The translations under genes were made by a program, and so were the position numbers. From the NCBI GenBank assembly GCA_963691655.1, contig OY829326.1, positions 71,975,235-72,039,234 of the forward strand: a stretch of 64,000 nt of DNA, read 5' to 3'. Below, one piece after another: positions 22,640 through 34,444 of this stretch (position 1 is the stretch's first letter; each line of letters begins with the position of its first letter). Under the pieces are notes generated by a model. It searched no databases, was not told where the DNA came from, and saw nothing but the letters and a program-made list of their open reading frames with translations. The DNA is from Toxonevra muliebris (taxonomy: Eukaryota > Arthropoda > Insecta > Diptera > Pallopteridae).

Positions 22640-23215
22640 TTTGAATCTTCTAAAATAAAGTTCTCGGACCCCAATACAAATTGTCTAGTTATGAACTTCA
22701 AAGGTTAGGTTTTTTTACTTCGAGCCCTTCACTGCAAAGTTCTCTGGCTTTCAAACCTTTTTCTATTGCTTTTGAATCCGTTGGTTCACAACTTTTTTTT
22801 GACTCCAAAACAAAGTTCTCTGAATCTAAGATCACTTGAACATAATTCTCTGGTTTTGAGCCACATCTTTTAGGTTTTTTTGCTTCGAGTCTTCCGATAC
22901 TAAATTCTTTGAATCATTTAGAAAATAATTCTCATGCTCTGAAGATTTCTCTAAATCTGAACAACGTCGGTTCAGTTTTTTTTCTTCAAGTCCTCCAATA
23001 CAAAGCACTCTGACTCTGGATCCTCTTAAAAATAATTCTCTGGCTCGGAACTCCATCGGTTTGTTTTTTTTTTTTACCACAATTCTTCCAATACAAAGTT
23101 CAGTGAATCATCTAGAAAATAATTCTCAGACCTTGAACTCAAAAACAACGCTCTCTGAATTTAAACCCTCTAAAAAAGATTTCAGCGAGTTTTGAACTTA
23201 TTTGTTGTACTTCGA
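22640..23215. repeat. Degenerate tandem repeat, ~100-base period
   Basis: Repeated blocks of the form TTCGAGTCCTCCAATACAAA, then GTTCTCTGAATC, then TAGAAAATAATTCTCTGG, then a poly-T run. At least five diverged units, clearest at 22870, 22976 and 23065. Confidence 0.7.
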
Positions 23216-24560
23216 ATCCTCCAAAGCAAAGTTAATACTCTAATTGCGGTTCCTTCAAACAGAATTCTGTAACTTTAACTTATGTAATATAAAATTACTT
23301 AGATTTTTACTACAACTTCAACCCCACAGTCTTATTTGAGAAGGATACCCATCAAAGTAACCACAAATCCGGAAGCTTGCATTGTTTTATGCCACCAAAA
23401 TTGAGAATTTCCCCCATATTAAGAAAATAAATTTACAAAATGCAAATTTATGCATTTATGAAGTACTTACTTGCATATTTTAAGACATGCACCGTAAATA
23501 CATTATGCTAAATAATCCTCTGCTAAAAACCACATCAGTCAATTTGGCGAGCCTCGAAATGCAAACAAAAACAACAACAGAATATAAAGAAAAATTCGAT
23601 TTAACCGCAAGCTAGAAGAAGTGGACTACTCAACCACTACGAACACAATACGCATACAAAATGGTAGGTTGATATGAAAAAGGAGGTATACTAAATAGCT
23701 TAAAAGGATTAAATGCATTTTGCTAAATACAAATACCCACGATACCAAAATCTACCAACTACAGTAAAATAAGAGCAGCAACAACACTAATTAATCGAAC
23801 ACCAAATGCAATCAACTTTAGGAGATATTTTGCAAAATGATGCTGCTGCTGCTGCTGTAAAACGCTAAAATGTCACACAGTGCGCGTTGACAGATTGATA
23901 CGATGCGGCACAATGCGTACGGATGTACACAGAGAGGATGATATAGCTAGCAGAGCTAGTGCTCTCCATCAATGAAAGGAACTTTAGGCTATGGACGGCA
24001 CAACACACTGCATTATCTTAATTAAACTGCACACGAAATGCAAAGGTATTAAACCGCAAAATACAAGATTTTTCATTCGCATTCAATAGCTGAAATTTTG
24101 TGTTTTTAATGAATAGAAATGAACGAACGAGTCAGCAAAATGCGGTCGTCGATGTTGTGAAAAAGCTTAAGGGCTAATAGGGATTCTCAATGGGTATATA
24201 TTGGGTGGTGGCTGTACTGGCTGATGGCTCGTTAGTTGGTTTGGTGTGGCTTGCTAGGTGCTTTTCAGTAGTTTAAAATTCCATTTGACTAATGTGCACG
24301 CACATGGCTTTTAATTTATTGGCTTTCCAAAAATATTCGATTGTAAATATTTTTCCGATGATTTTGACAAAATTGTTTGACAGTGTGCACAATTGACAAC
24401 GGCATGCATTTATTGAGGAAATAATAGAAACTGTATGCGAAATGTATTTGTAGTTATTAAAAATTTAGTAGATGATTTGAATTAGAAAGCGAGTGCTTAA
24501 CATTGTTTTATGACTAATCATACACATTGACCTTACCGGGGCTTATTGAAACTTCAAAAC
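23216..24560. other. Single-copy-looking intergenic DNA
   Basis: No ORF. More balanced composition than the flanks, with a (CTG)n run at 23842-23857, TAATTA-type homeodomain cores near 23789 and several GATA/TGCAAAAT motifs. A reasonable enhancer candidate by exclusion only. Confidence 0.4.
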
Positions 24561-24567
24561 CGAATTT

Positions 24568-24685
24568 AAGGACGAGCAGGAACCAAAGTAGATAGATCAA
24601 GAAAGTAACTTGAGAAAAAAAATGTTTTTGAATCTGGCTCAGGAACGACTGAGCGACAAGGTGTCATATGGCATTACTGGGTTAA
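24568..24685. mobile_element. TTAA-flanked short repeat, copy 2
   Basis: Similar to 21297-21424; here TTAA is present at both ends (24566-24569 and 24682-24685), leaving a 112-base insert GGACGAGCAGG...CATTACTGGG. Supports a piggyBac-type MITE. Confidence 0.65.
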
Positions 24686-24779
24686 CTAAGATATGGATTT
24701 TGGTATGGCCTGACACAGATATAGGATTTTTGAAAATCTTTGTAGTATTCGTTCGACTCTATGACTCCGACTGGGTTGT

Positions 24780-25290
24780 ATTAAAATAGGATTAGAATAC
24801 TAAAAAATTAATTTGAAATATTTTGCGATATACTTCTGAAATTAGTAATTTTTAATATACTAAAATATTGTGAAACTATTATAATGGCTGAGACCAGAGT
24901 ATTCAGATAATTTATTCGCCACTTTAAGATTTTGTTTATTAATGAAATCAATATTCTGAAATCAATTTGGAATATTGTGGAATAAGGTTGTGTTATTCTA
25001 TAATTTATTTTGAATATTTTAAAAATAATTGAATTATTAAATTATTTGGGAGCATCCAGGAATAATTTGAGAATATACTGAAATATGTTTGAAATAATTT
25101 GCAATTTGTTATAAAGATTATTATAACCAGTTTGGAATATTCTGAAATAAATTGAAAATATTCTGCAACATATTTGAAATATATTGAAATAATGTTGAGA
25201 TGTTCTGAAATAGAATAAGAATATTCTAACGGTTTTCTAAATGTTCTGAAATCAATTGGGAATACTTTGAAACATTTTTAAAATATTCTG
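24780..25290. repeat. Degenerate minisatellite, inverted relative of 20.5 kb array
   Basis: Diverged copies of TTTGAAATATTCTGAAATA-like units, the reverse complement of the array at 20490-21290. Confidence 0.65.
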
Positions 25291-26115
25291 AAATACACCA
25301 ATGTTCAAAATAATAGTGGCATAAGAAAAAAGTTTCATATCACACAAACAATATTTTTAGGGCCGTTTTCTCAATGTCCAGTTAAGAACTTACTACGACT
25401 ACTAACCGTCACACACTGGGGTATTGCACTCGATTTTCTGGCCAAAATTAAAAAAATGGATTTTGTTGTACATAGAACTTTTGGGTATCGGATAAATGAT
25501 GATAAAATTCAGCTTTACTATGAATTATTATGTCATCTGCCTTAGTATCTTAGTTATGAGTTGTCAAAGTTGCGGTATTTTTGTTGTTGGTTTCGTGCAT
25601 GAGGCTTGATTTCGGATGGCAAAACGAAATTTTTCAGTGCTTAAAAAGAGTAATTTTAGGCACACAGACTTTTTTGAATAATTTTTTGATGATCTAACCT
25701 TTAACTTCAGATATTTTAAGTACTAATGCTATACAATTTTTTAAAATTAAAATCATTGAATTATTTTTAAGTTTTATTTCAAAATATGTCTAAAAATTGA
25801 GGATTTTCTTCCATATATATGGTGTTAAAGTTGCTTCTTTCGTGAGTCCTCTTGAAGTAGACTAACTTAAATTGATTTGCAAAATTTTGAAGTGCCTTTT
25901 TTGCCCCTTCGGAAAATAACCAAGTTTTTCTAAATAAATTCTAGTTTTGATTTCTAATTTGACCATATTATGTTATTATCACTAATGTTAGGAATTTTAC
26001 GTTCTGCTTCGTTTTTTATCTTTTGCTTTCGACTTTATTGTCCTACAGTCCTTATTTTAAACTATAATTTTTTTGCCGAAAAAAGGTTTTCTCCTATCTT
26101 TTATACAGGAAGTGA

Positions 26116-27580
26116 CAAGGCCGTATTTAGGGGGAGGTTTTGGGGGTTCTGCCTCCTGAAATGTGGAAACTTTCTTCTAATTTCTTATATTAATTTCCAG
26201 TGGATGGAAAAAAAGAAAATAAAATCTATTGGAAGATTTTTGAATATTTTTTACTTCCATCGGTTTGTTTTTCTAAAAAGTCAAGTAAATTTGAAATCTT
26301 AGTTACACTATGCGACCAAATCTGATTTATTTTCTTTGGCATGAGGCTTGATTTCGGATTCAAAAGGAGAAGGTGATACTGAGCAATCCTGCATTCATAG
26401 TTTTTCTATGTCAGTAACTGTTTTTGATTTAAAGCTTCGTCGTGAAACATTTTGAAAAGTTTAAAAATTAATAAAAAATAGAAAAAGCTGTCGGATCCTT
26501 GTAAAATTAGACTAATGTGAAAAGTAATACAAAGCAATATTTTATTATGCTAAACTTGTCCGCCATATTTGATTCGGAATTTTAAATTTTTAAAATCTGA
26601 CTGCAGATTTGTAACCAGCGCCCCTTAAAACACTGCGGACCACTGCACCTTTCATAATGTCTGGCTGTGAGTGTGAGTAAGACATAACCACATCCCGTAG
26701 ACATAAACACATCCCCTGCTTTAAGGGCGCATGAAAACAATATGACTTAGGGTTTATTTGAAAGGGCATGATTTAGCCTTTAATTCCTAATTTTCGAAGT
26801 TTCTAGCACGTCAGGGTTCAGCTCTACAATTTCTCAAAAATGGCCAAAAACGGTATTTTTAGGGATTTCAGTCCCAATTTTTCTAAAACGTGACGTAATG
26901 CGAAGTTTCTGACCTCAGATTTATTTTCAGCATGAAAAATTAATGCTAGGAACCATATTATTCGCCAAACCCATGCAGGGCAGTGTTATTGGATCAGCAT
27001 CAAAGTTTTTGGAGACAATCTTAAAATGTAATTAATTCTTTAACCCATTATTGCTCAGAGCACCCCGACTCGGAAGATCCCTTTTAATGCTGTGACTGCA
27101 CGAATTTAGGGAATATATGCCAACTTTCTCCGGGTTCCTCATAATTGATAATGGCCCGAATTCCCACTGATAATCGTTTGAAAAAATTAGCCTCTGAATA
27201 TTTTGAGCATTATTGGTTATTATTTAACTTTGGGTAATGGAAAGTCAAGGAGTTATCGAAATTATGTCCTTGACATTAAAAAAATGCATTGGAATTCACA
27301 TTGAATAATATTTATTTGAAAAAATTGAAATTGATTATTCTGTAAATTTTTTGTAATTTTCGGCCATTTTTTTTAGGTTAAGATTAAAAAAAAAACTCGG
27401 AAAGAACAATTCCTAAAGCTTCAAGGCATTTATCCACTTTTGTCCCTTGACTGATAGTGTCCATCAAATGCAACATCGTATCTAACTTATTTATTTAAAC
27501 ATCAGTTTCATAAAAATTATTTATGAATATTTTCTTCGAATGAAAACCTCCCCCGAAAAAAAATCCTGGCTACGGCCCTG
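26116..27580 (+). mobile_element. hAT-type non-autonomous element, copy A
   Basis: Starts CAAGGCCGTATTTAGGGGGA and ends GGCTACGGCCCTG; the exact 8-base duplication GGAAGTGA lies at 26108-26115 and 27581-27588. Related to 37059-38127 and, inverted, 29183-30086. No transposase frame is recognisable. It is inserted in the Harbinger-like element. Confidence 0.92.
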
Positions 27581-27619
27581 GGAAGTGATTCCATATTTTC
27601 CCGAATAACTGACATATTT

Positions 27620-28060
27620 CACTTGTGTGGTACGTAGACGTAGTTATCGATTGATTTGGCTGATTTTCATACTAAATGTTTGTTATGTGTTTAGTTTCAT
27701 TTTATTTACTTCAGTATTTTGCCTGATATCACGCTTTGAAACTTCCGCTTATATGGGGGGTGGGCGTGATTACCAAGGGATTTAGTTGATTTTAGTACCA
27801 AACATTACCTATACTAATATAAAGAAGTGTATCGAATTGTATTGCATTTACTTTAGGATTTTTCCTGATATCACGCTTTGAAAATTTCACATATATGGGA
27901 GGTGGGTGTGGTTCCTGAGGGATTTGGATAATTTTTATACCAAATGTTTTGTATACTAATATAAATAAGTGTGTTTAGTTTCATTTAATTTACCTCAATA
28001 TTTTACCTGAAACCACGCTTTGTAGGATAGGTGGGCGTGGCTTCCACCCGATTACACCCA
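27620..28060. repeat. Tandem repeat inside the Harbinger-like element
   Basis: Three to four diverged units of about 130-150 bases, each with CCTGATATCACGCTTTG, a GGTGGGCGTGG-like phrase, GGGATTTGG, TACCAAATGTTT and TATACTAATATAAA. Unit starts near 27721, 27856 and 28005. Confidence 0.75.
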
Positions 28061-28635
28061 TTTTTCAAAATCAACATCTCGGGACGCTACGAATTCGATT
28101 TTGAATAAAAAAAAATTTTGGCCAAATTTTGCTGTCAAATACCACTTAGCGCGTCGGTTGAAGTTCGGATTAGTGCTTAACTGGACATTGAGAAAACGGC
28201 CCTTAGTGATATAACTATTTACCTATATAATATTTAGATAGATTTTTCAAAGCTTTGTATGTATATTAGTGTATAAATTATTGCTAATTTCTCTCTTTGA
28301 ACAATAACAGAGATTATTGGTTTAATCGTTATAAAGTAATTTTAATAATTCATTTCATTTTAAGAAATATGAATATAAATATAAAGGGAATAGTTTTACA
28401 AAAAGAATGAAAATATGTAGACCCAAGGCGAGTGTTCTCCAGCTACTGCCGATGGTTACGGGCAGGCGGCTTATATATCCGTCGCTGGCGTTAAAATACA
28501 TAGAGATGAGAAAACTATGATAAATATATATAAGGAGTACTGAATTACTTAATTCTAAGTATTACAATAGCCCTGTTCACTCTTTAGAGTAAAGTTCTGA
28601 GTAACGGAGTAAAAAAGTAATGCTTTACCTTAAAG

Positions 28636-30289
28636 CACGGTTGCCACTTAATCATTTTATTTTGTACCAATATTAACCAAAAATGGACCAAATGGGGAAA
28701 AAATGTACCAATATAATAAGTAACTTTAAATGTTATTTATTAAGGGTGTAATCTGGTTTCAAAAAATCGACTATTATTTTTAAATGTATTTCGAAAGTAC
28801 AATATATTGAAAGTAAACTTTATCTCTCGTTAAAACTTTAAAAGCGTTTTTCTCGAAACAACGTTTCTTTGATCGGTCATCGAACGCCATCATGCAGAGT
28901 CCCGAAAATGTAAAAAAAAAAATTAAGTTAAAGGAAACCAGAAGATAGCATCACAAAAATTACTCATGAGATGAAAGTCTTGTAGTACCTTTATGGTTTC
29001 AAGCGGAGTAAAAATTTATCTTTTTAAATCAAAAACAGTTATAATGTTTTCATCAGACTAAGATAAGAGACACGTTTTCCATATAAGAGAATTCTATAAG
29101 TAACACATTAATTTAAATATATTTTGTATTTTAAAAATAGTCTTTGGTCGACTAGATATAATAAGACTCTTACCGTCCGACTCAGGGCCGTAGCCAGGAT
29201 TTTTTTTTGGGGGGGGGGGGGCGGGGGGGGTTTCATTCGAAGAAATATTCATATAAAATTTTTATGAAACTGATGTTTAAATACAATAAATTAAATACGA
29301 TGATGCATTTTATGGACACTATCAGACTAGGGAGAAAAGTGGATAAATGTCTTAAAGTTTTAGGAAAAATGTTTGTTTCCGAGTTTTCTTAATCTTAACC
29401 TAAAAAACTAAATTGTGTATTAACGAACACAAGGCAGAAGTGAAACTTCTTGTAAACTAAACGAAACACAAGCAAATAACAAGCAAATTAAATTTTTCAA
29501 TCGCCAAATTTTTTACTTCATTGGCTTGTGTTTTTTAATTTAATTTGCTTGTTTTTCGTTTAGTTCACAAAAAGTTTCACTTCTGCCTTGTGTTGGATGC
29601 CCGGATGAGGTTGGCGTATATTCCCTGAATTCGTGCAGTCACAGCATCGAAAGAGATCTTCCGAGTCGGGTGCTCTGGGCAACAATGGGTTAAAGGATTC
29701 ATTATATTTTAAGATTAAGAACTTTAAAGCTGATTCAATAACACTTCTCTGCATGGGTTTGGTGAACAATATGGTTCCTAGTGCTTGCAAATGAATTTTT
29801 CATGCTGAACACGTTTTAGAAAAAATGGGGTTGAAACCCCTGAAAATACCATTTTTGGTCATGACGTGCTACAAACTTCGTACGATTTCAATTCAAATTT
29901 ATTTTTCAAATTTTTTTTTATAGTTGACTTTTTAGAAAGAAACCGATTGAAGTAAAAAATATTCAAAAATCGTTCAATAATTTTATTTTGACTTTTTTCC
30001 ATCCACTGGCAATCAATTTCAAAAAATAGAAAAAAATTTTCACATTTCGGGGGGGAGGGGGTCAGAACCCCCTTAATACGGCCTTGGTCCGACATACCGT
30101 ATTATGTATATTTAAATTTTACCTTTTTCAACAAATTTTGAAAATATGTTTACAATTCTTAATTCTTATAAAAGCTAACTTTGCCCACAGAATGTACCAG
30201 ATTTTAAAAACGTGTACCAATGTACCAAGCGCAGAAAAATGGAAAAAAAAGTACCAGTTTGGTAGAATTGTACCAAAGTGGCAACCGTG
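28636..30289. mobile_element. Middle hAT-type element (CACGGTTGCCACTT ends)
   Basis: Starts CACGGTTGCCACTT, ends AAGTGGCAACCGTG. Flanking 8-mers CCTTAAAG (28628-28635) and CCCTAAAG (30290-30297) differ at one base, as expected of an aged hAT duplication. Repeated GTACCAA words occur near both ends. It is inserted in the 28570-30599 element and itself split by 29183-30086. Confidence 0.85.
29183..30086 (-). mobile_element. hAT-type non-autonomous element, copy C (innermost)
   Basis: Reverse orientation relative to copies A and B: begins CAGGGCCGTAGCCAGG and ends CCTTAATACGGCCTTG. Flanks GTCCGACT and GTCCGACA match at 7 of 8. Contains a G-homopolymer tract (29210-29230). At 29470-29570 there is a local inverted repeat (AAGCAAATTAAATT... 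and its complement). Confidence 0.88.
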
Positions 30290-30599
30290 CCCTAAAGCGT
30301 GAACGCATCTAAAATTGTGATAGTGCACTCTCTGCAATCAATGTTCCCAATTAAATGTGCCAGCAACAAAACTTTTGTTTTTTATTTTTTGTTGTCGTAC
30401 AAATCAAGAAGTAGGCAACACTAATTTTCTCTCTTACTCAGAGTAACAAATATTTTACTCAAGGGTTAAACCTGAGTAAAATTGTAAAGTGAGGGTAAAA
30501 GCAAATGCCGTATATTTTGTTATTGTGGAGTAATTCTGTACTACACTTTCAACCTATTACTCCGTTAATCGGCACTTTACTCTAAAGCGTGAACAGGGC

Positions 30600-32700
30600 T
30601 AATATTTCATTAATGTAATTCAGAATGCGTTCAATACGATATTGGAATATAAGAAAATTACAATTCAATAGAATAATACAAATATTAATCTCAATTGAAT
30701 ATATTAAAAAAAAAATGAAAAATAATAGTTTTCGAAAGTAGTTCCGACAATTAAAAAATAGTTTCTTTGGCTAAGTAAAACTTTGGTTCGCAGAATTTAA
30801 ATAAATCGGTAGGATCAGTACAAGGAAAAATTTCACTTTGCCCTACATCTTCTATTCATTCCCAGAATGTTGCAGCTTCTATATCGTCGTCGTTCTGGCG
30901 GAAATCAGTAAGTCCATTTTTATAATTTCTGAGATGAAGTTACTTTATGCAGTGCATGGTGCTCTACGAACACTGGCAAAAATTAAAAACTTGACAGATT
31001 GATACACACATCAGTATACGTTCTAACTGCATCATCAAAAATCGAATTTATTATGTCATTCGAATTCTAGAAGCTAATTAAAACGGATCCAAATAAAAAA
31101 AATTAATTTGGACTTAGTGATTTCTGCTTAAACGACGACGATATTTTCTCTATTTTTTCAGAATTTCAATTTCTAGTGAGAAGAAAATGATCTTATGATT
31201 TAATTAATTTACTAAAATTTTATTTGAGTATTCAATAAACACTATCAATAATTATCTGAAAAGGGAAAAACCTTCGAATACCTTCCTTTTTATGCCCCAT
31301 TCATTCACTACAATACTAATGAGCATTCATTAAAATCTCTCATAGAAAAATACCACAGGAAAAGGTAAGAAAAAACAACTGAACAACACATAAATGAGTG
31401 TCAACACCCACCGAACTATAGGCGGTCCTTGAAACGCAGCTGAATGCGCTTCTGCTCCTCTACTTCAGTTTTTCTTGTTTTTTTTTTTTCTTCATTTTGG
31501 TCAGTGTTGCATGTCAAAGACTATACGAGAAAAAAAAGAACCAAAGCGTTGTAGTCATACAAAATTAATGATTTATTTACATCATCATGAAAATGCTGTA
31601 AATGTAAAAAATTAGTAAAAAATATATGTAGAATTTCTGGCATTCCTTTTTTTTACCCCACCATCGTGATCGATAACTCCTTTGAAACATTTCCACAAGT
31701 TTTTTTTTTTTTGTTTTTTCATAAACTTCTGCTATTTAGCTTTTTCCACTACCTACAGATATTTCATTTTCATTGTATTCTATTCAACATTTATGATTAA
31801 TTGAGGAACAACAGCAGTGGTTGGTTGTCTATATGATTGTTGGTTAGTTGCAATGTTACAAGTTGCAATCTTGCCAACACATAACAACAACAGCAGCAAC
31901 ACATACACTGCTGACAATTGCATTTCGTTTTTGGTATCGCATTGTAAAACATGCAACATATAGAGTCAATTACTTCGCTGATACCTACTACTTACAAACA
32001 TACTTAACTTCTAACAAAAGCCAACGCAACAACAAATAACAATAATAAAAAGTGTTGTCAATGTCCTGCTGTGCCATTATTTGTCTTATGTGTGTGTGTG
32101 TCTCTTTCTCGCTTGCGTTCTATGTATGTAAGTTTTATTTGGAATAAATTGCTCTACGACGTTCAGGTCATTAACAAAATTGAAAATATTCCAGAGTTCA
32201 TTGGTACTTTATGTTTTCTAGTTTTTTTTTTTTTTTTTGGTTTTGAAGTTTTTAAGCGTTTGAGGCAGCGTCATCATCGATCGTTTGCTTGGTTGATGAT
32301 GTTCGTTGGTGGTATCAACGTGGAGCTCCTTTTCTATTTACGGAGGACAGTGCACACTAGCTTCTCTTTAGGTAGTTATGCACATACATATGTGAAATCA
32401 TTAAATCAGTGCCACTTTTTAGTAGTTAAAATATTGAATTGATTTTTTTTCTCTTCGAACCACATGCAATTATTAGACACCAACTGTGTTTATGGGAGCG
32501 GCGCGCATCCTCATTACTCTATGTGGATGTGCATCAGTTTTTAGATTACAATTTAATTGAATCAATTGAGAATTTTTATGTAAGACGCAGATTTATTAAA
32601 AGAAAAGTGCATAGCGTTAATATCGGCATGAAGACTAGTAGATACATAGAATAGAGTCCACTACGAAGTCTTACGTAGGGAAAAAATCTCGATACTTTTT
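30600..32700. other. Gene-free, partly single-copy-looking DNA
   Basis: ORFs up to 123 codons occur (32071-32442) but their content, hydrophobic runs from poly-T and simple repeats, argues against coding. Scattered CAA/CAG repeats around 31880. No RNA gene seen. Confidence 0.4.
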
Positions 32701-32714
32701 TGCTCTTCTCTTTA

Positions 32715-32870
32715 ACTTTGAGGTAAAAGAAACTGTAATCCACTTCCTCTGCAAATGCCCAGCCTTATGAAAGGATAGGCTAAACGCTCTGTGCAAACCA
32801 CTCTTCAACAGCTTCGAAAACCAGCATCAACGACTTACTCAAGTACCTAAACCATTTGAGATGACACAGT
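32715..32870 (+). pseudogene. Non-LTR retrotransposon 3' fragment
   Basis: KETVIHFLCKCPAL followed by DRLNALCKPLF matches the H-x4-C part of the C-terminal zinc knuckle of LOA/R1-type LINEs. Only about 150 bases are recognisable and a stop interrupts it. Confidence 0.6.
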
Positions 32871-33366
32871 AGTCCACTTTTTCTGCAGCTGTTTGTCATA
32901 TTTGACCACTTGCTTCGTTTTTAGCAATTTTCTTTTCAATATAGCCCAATATTTTTCTATCTGCCGAAGTTCTGGGCAATTTGGTGGATTGGCATCTTTT
33001 GGAACAATTTCTTTTTATACCACATCATTGCCGTTTTGCCGTAATGTAAGTTACTAAATCTGGCCAAAAGAGGACAAGAGCCTTGTGAAGACGTACCATT
33101 GGCAGTAAAATTTTTTGGTTGATGGTACCAGTAGTGACAAAAACTGCACTCTTTATGCCGCATTGGCAAATTGCTTGCCAAACCAAATATTTCTTCGCAA
33201 ACTTGTCCACTTTCTTTAGCTTAAATTTAGACGCAACATCTGTTTGAAGTGTAAAATAGTTGACCATGATTAAAGTCTGCTTTGACATACGTTTCGTCAT
33301 CCATGATCATGCAATCAAAATTATGTACAATTTTGTCGTACAGCTTTTGTGCACGAGTTTTTGCTG

Positions 33367-34444
33367 TGTGATGAGCAAAAATTGGACATCAATTTTAGCC
33401 GCACAAATAACACCGAAGTGCCGCATAAAGCGTTAAAAACACAGAAGCCTGCCCCAGCGTAGGCTGGGAGAAGATCACCGCAAAGGCGAAATATAAAATA
33501 AAGCGGGCAACAACCAAAAAGACACAGACAGTTAGCACAAAGAAAAGAAAAGCACAAATGTGCTACGCTAAGTGTGCTACAACATCAAAAGACGTATACT
33601 AACAACTACGTGTGGGTTTTTACTACAAAACTACAATTGGCAGAAACAACAAAACAATACGTCCCAGTGGCGACAGCCTGCACAATAGAATAACGGTATA
33701 GCTCGATGTGTGCTATAAAAAGGCGAACGCAGCAAAGATCTCCCCTTTTTGGCTGGCAGCTGGCATCGGAGCAACACGTACCTGGTAAGTACAAGTAGTG
33801 GGGAAAATACAATAGTTAGTTAGGAAAATTAGAATTCGACACGACGGACAAAATTTGAGAGGACAGAAAAACTCCAAAGCTTGTAACCTGCGAAGACGTG
33901 TGCGGCTTGCTGTTGATCGTCGGAGGAACAACAAGCCGACCTGGTCTAACAGACAAGATATCACGACCGACGCAAGACACCGCATGGTACGTCCGTTGTA
34001 CGCCAGTCTAGCCACAGCAGCGTTACGCCAGCGCGATCCATCGGATTCGCCCGTTATACGCCAGTCTAGCCACAGCAGCGCTACGCCAGCGCGATTATTC
34101 GCATTCGTCAGTTACACGCCAGCCCACGCACAGCATCACTACGTCAGCGCAATCTATTGCATTCGCCCGTTATACGCCAGTCTAAGCAGCGCTACGCCAG
34201 CGACATCCATCGTATTCACCAATTACAGCGCGATCCATCGCATTCGTCAGTTACATGCCAGCCCATTAAATATTAAGTTGAATTATTCGAAGTGACATTG
34301 TTAAACCTGAATTATTGTTAAAATAAAAACCTGTGTGTCTAACTAAAGTGAAGGTCCCCTTCAAAATATAGATTCTGTAACGTGAAGAACCTCTGGAGCC
34401 CGCTGAGGCTACCCCAGCCTAAGACCGGGAAACGGTTCGTTACA
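33367..34444 (+). mobile_element. Solo LTR of an LTR retrotransposon
   Basis: A 1078-base block of much higher GC than its surroundings, starting TGTGATGAGC and ending TTCGTTACA, flanked by GCTG on both sides (33363-33366, 34445-34448). It has a TATA box (TATAAAA 33714-33720) and AATAAA at 34322-34327, as an LTR should. A 4-base duplication and TG...CA ends fit a Ty3/gypsy-type element, though the family was not identified. No internal coding region remains, so it is a recombined solo LTR. Confidence 0.85.
33985..34265 (+). repeat. Tandem repeats within the LTR
   Basis: About four to five diverged units of ~60 bases containing CGCCAGCGCGATCCATCG, ATTCGCCCGTTATACGCCAG and CACAGCAGCGCTA. They lie downstream of the TATA box, in the transcribed part of the LTR. 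Confidence 0.8.

Larger units (their letters stand above)
25360..28202. mobile_element. PIF/Harbinger-like element with TTA duplication
   Basis: The first 27 bases (GGGCCGTTTTCTCAATGTCC, then AGTTAAG) are a perfect inverted match to 28176-28202. TTA flanks both sides (25357-25359, 28203-28205). GG-starting TIRs with a TWA target are typical of PIF/Harbinger. The element was later split by a hAT copy (26116-27580), leaving about 1.37 kb of its own DNA, without a transposase that I can recognise. Its right part holds tandem repeats. Confidence 0.85.
28570..30599. mobile_element. Outer TIR element of a triple nest
   Basis: Ends GCCCTGTTCACTCTTTAGAG (28570) and CTCTAAAGCGTGAACAGGGC (30580-30599) are inverted copies with one mismatch, flanked by TA at both sides. 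Its own sequence is only about 375 bases once inner insertions are removed; no ORF. The AGCCCTGTTCAC end resembles the MITEs at 3818 and 46332. Confidence 0.82.

Noticed and set aside
25286..25320. Tc1-like end ACACCAATGTTCAAAATAAT near the Harbinger-like element
   Set aside because: No matching opposite end found on the far side.
32071..32442. 123-codon membrane-like ORF
   Set aside because: Hydrophobicity comes from a poly-T run and a TG repeat; no homology recognised and no supporting signals.
33855..34295. 146-codon ORF
   Set aside because: Translation of tandem repeats inside the solo LTR.
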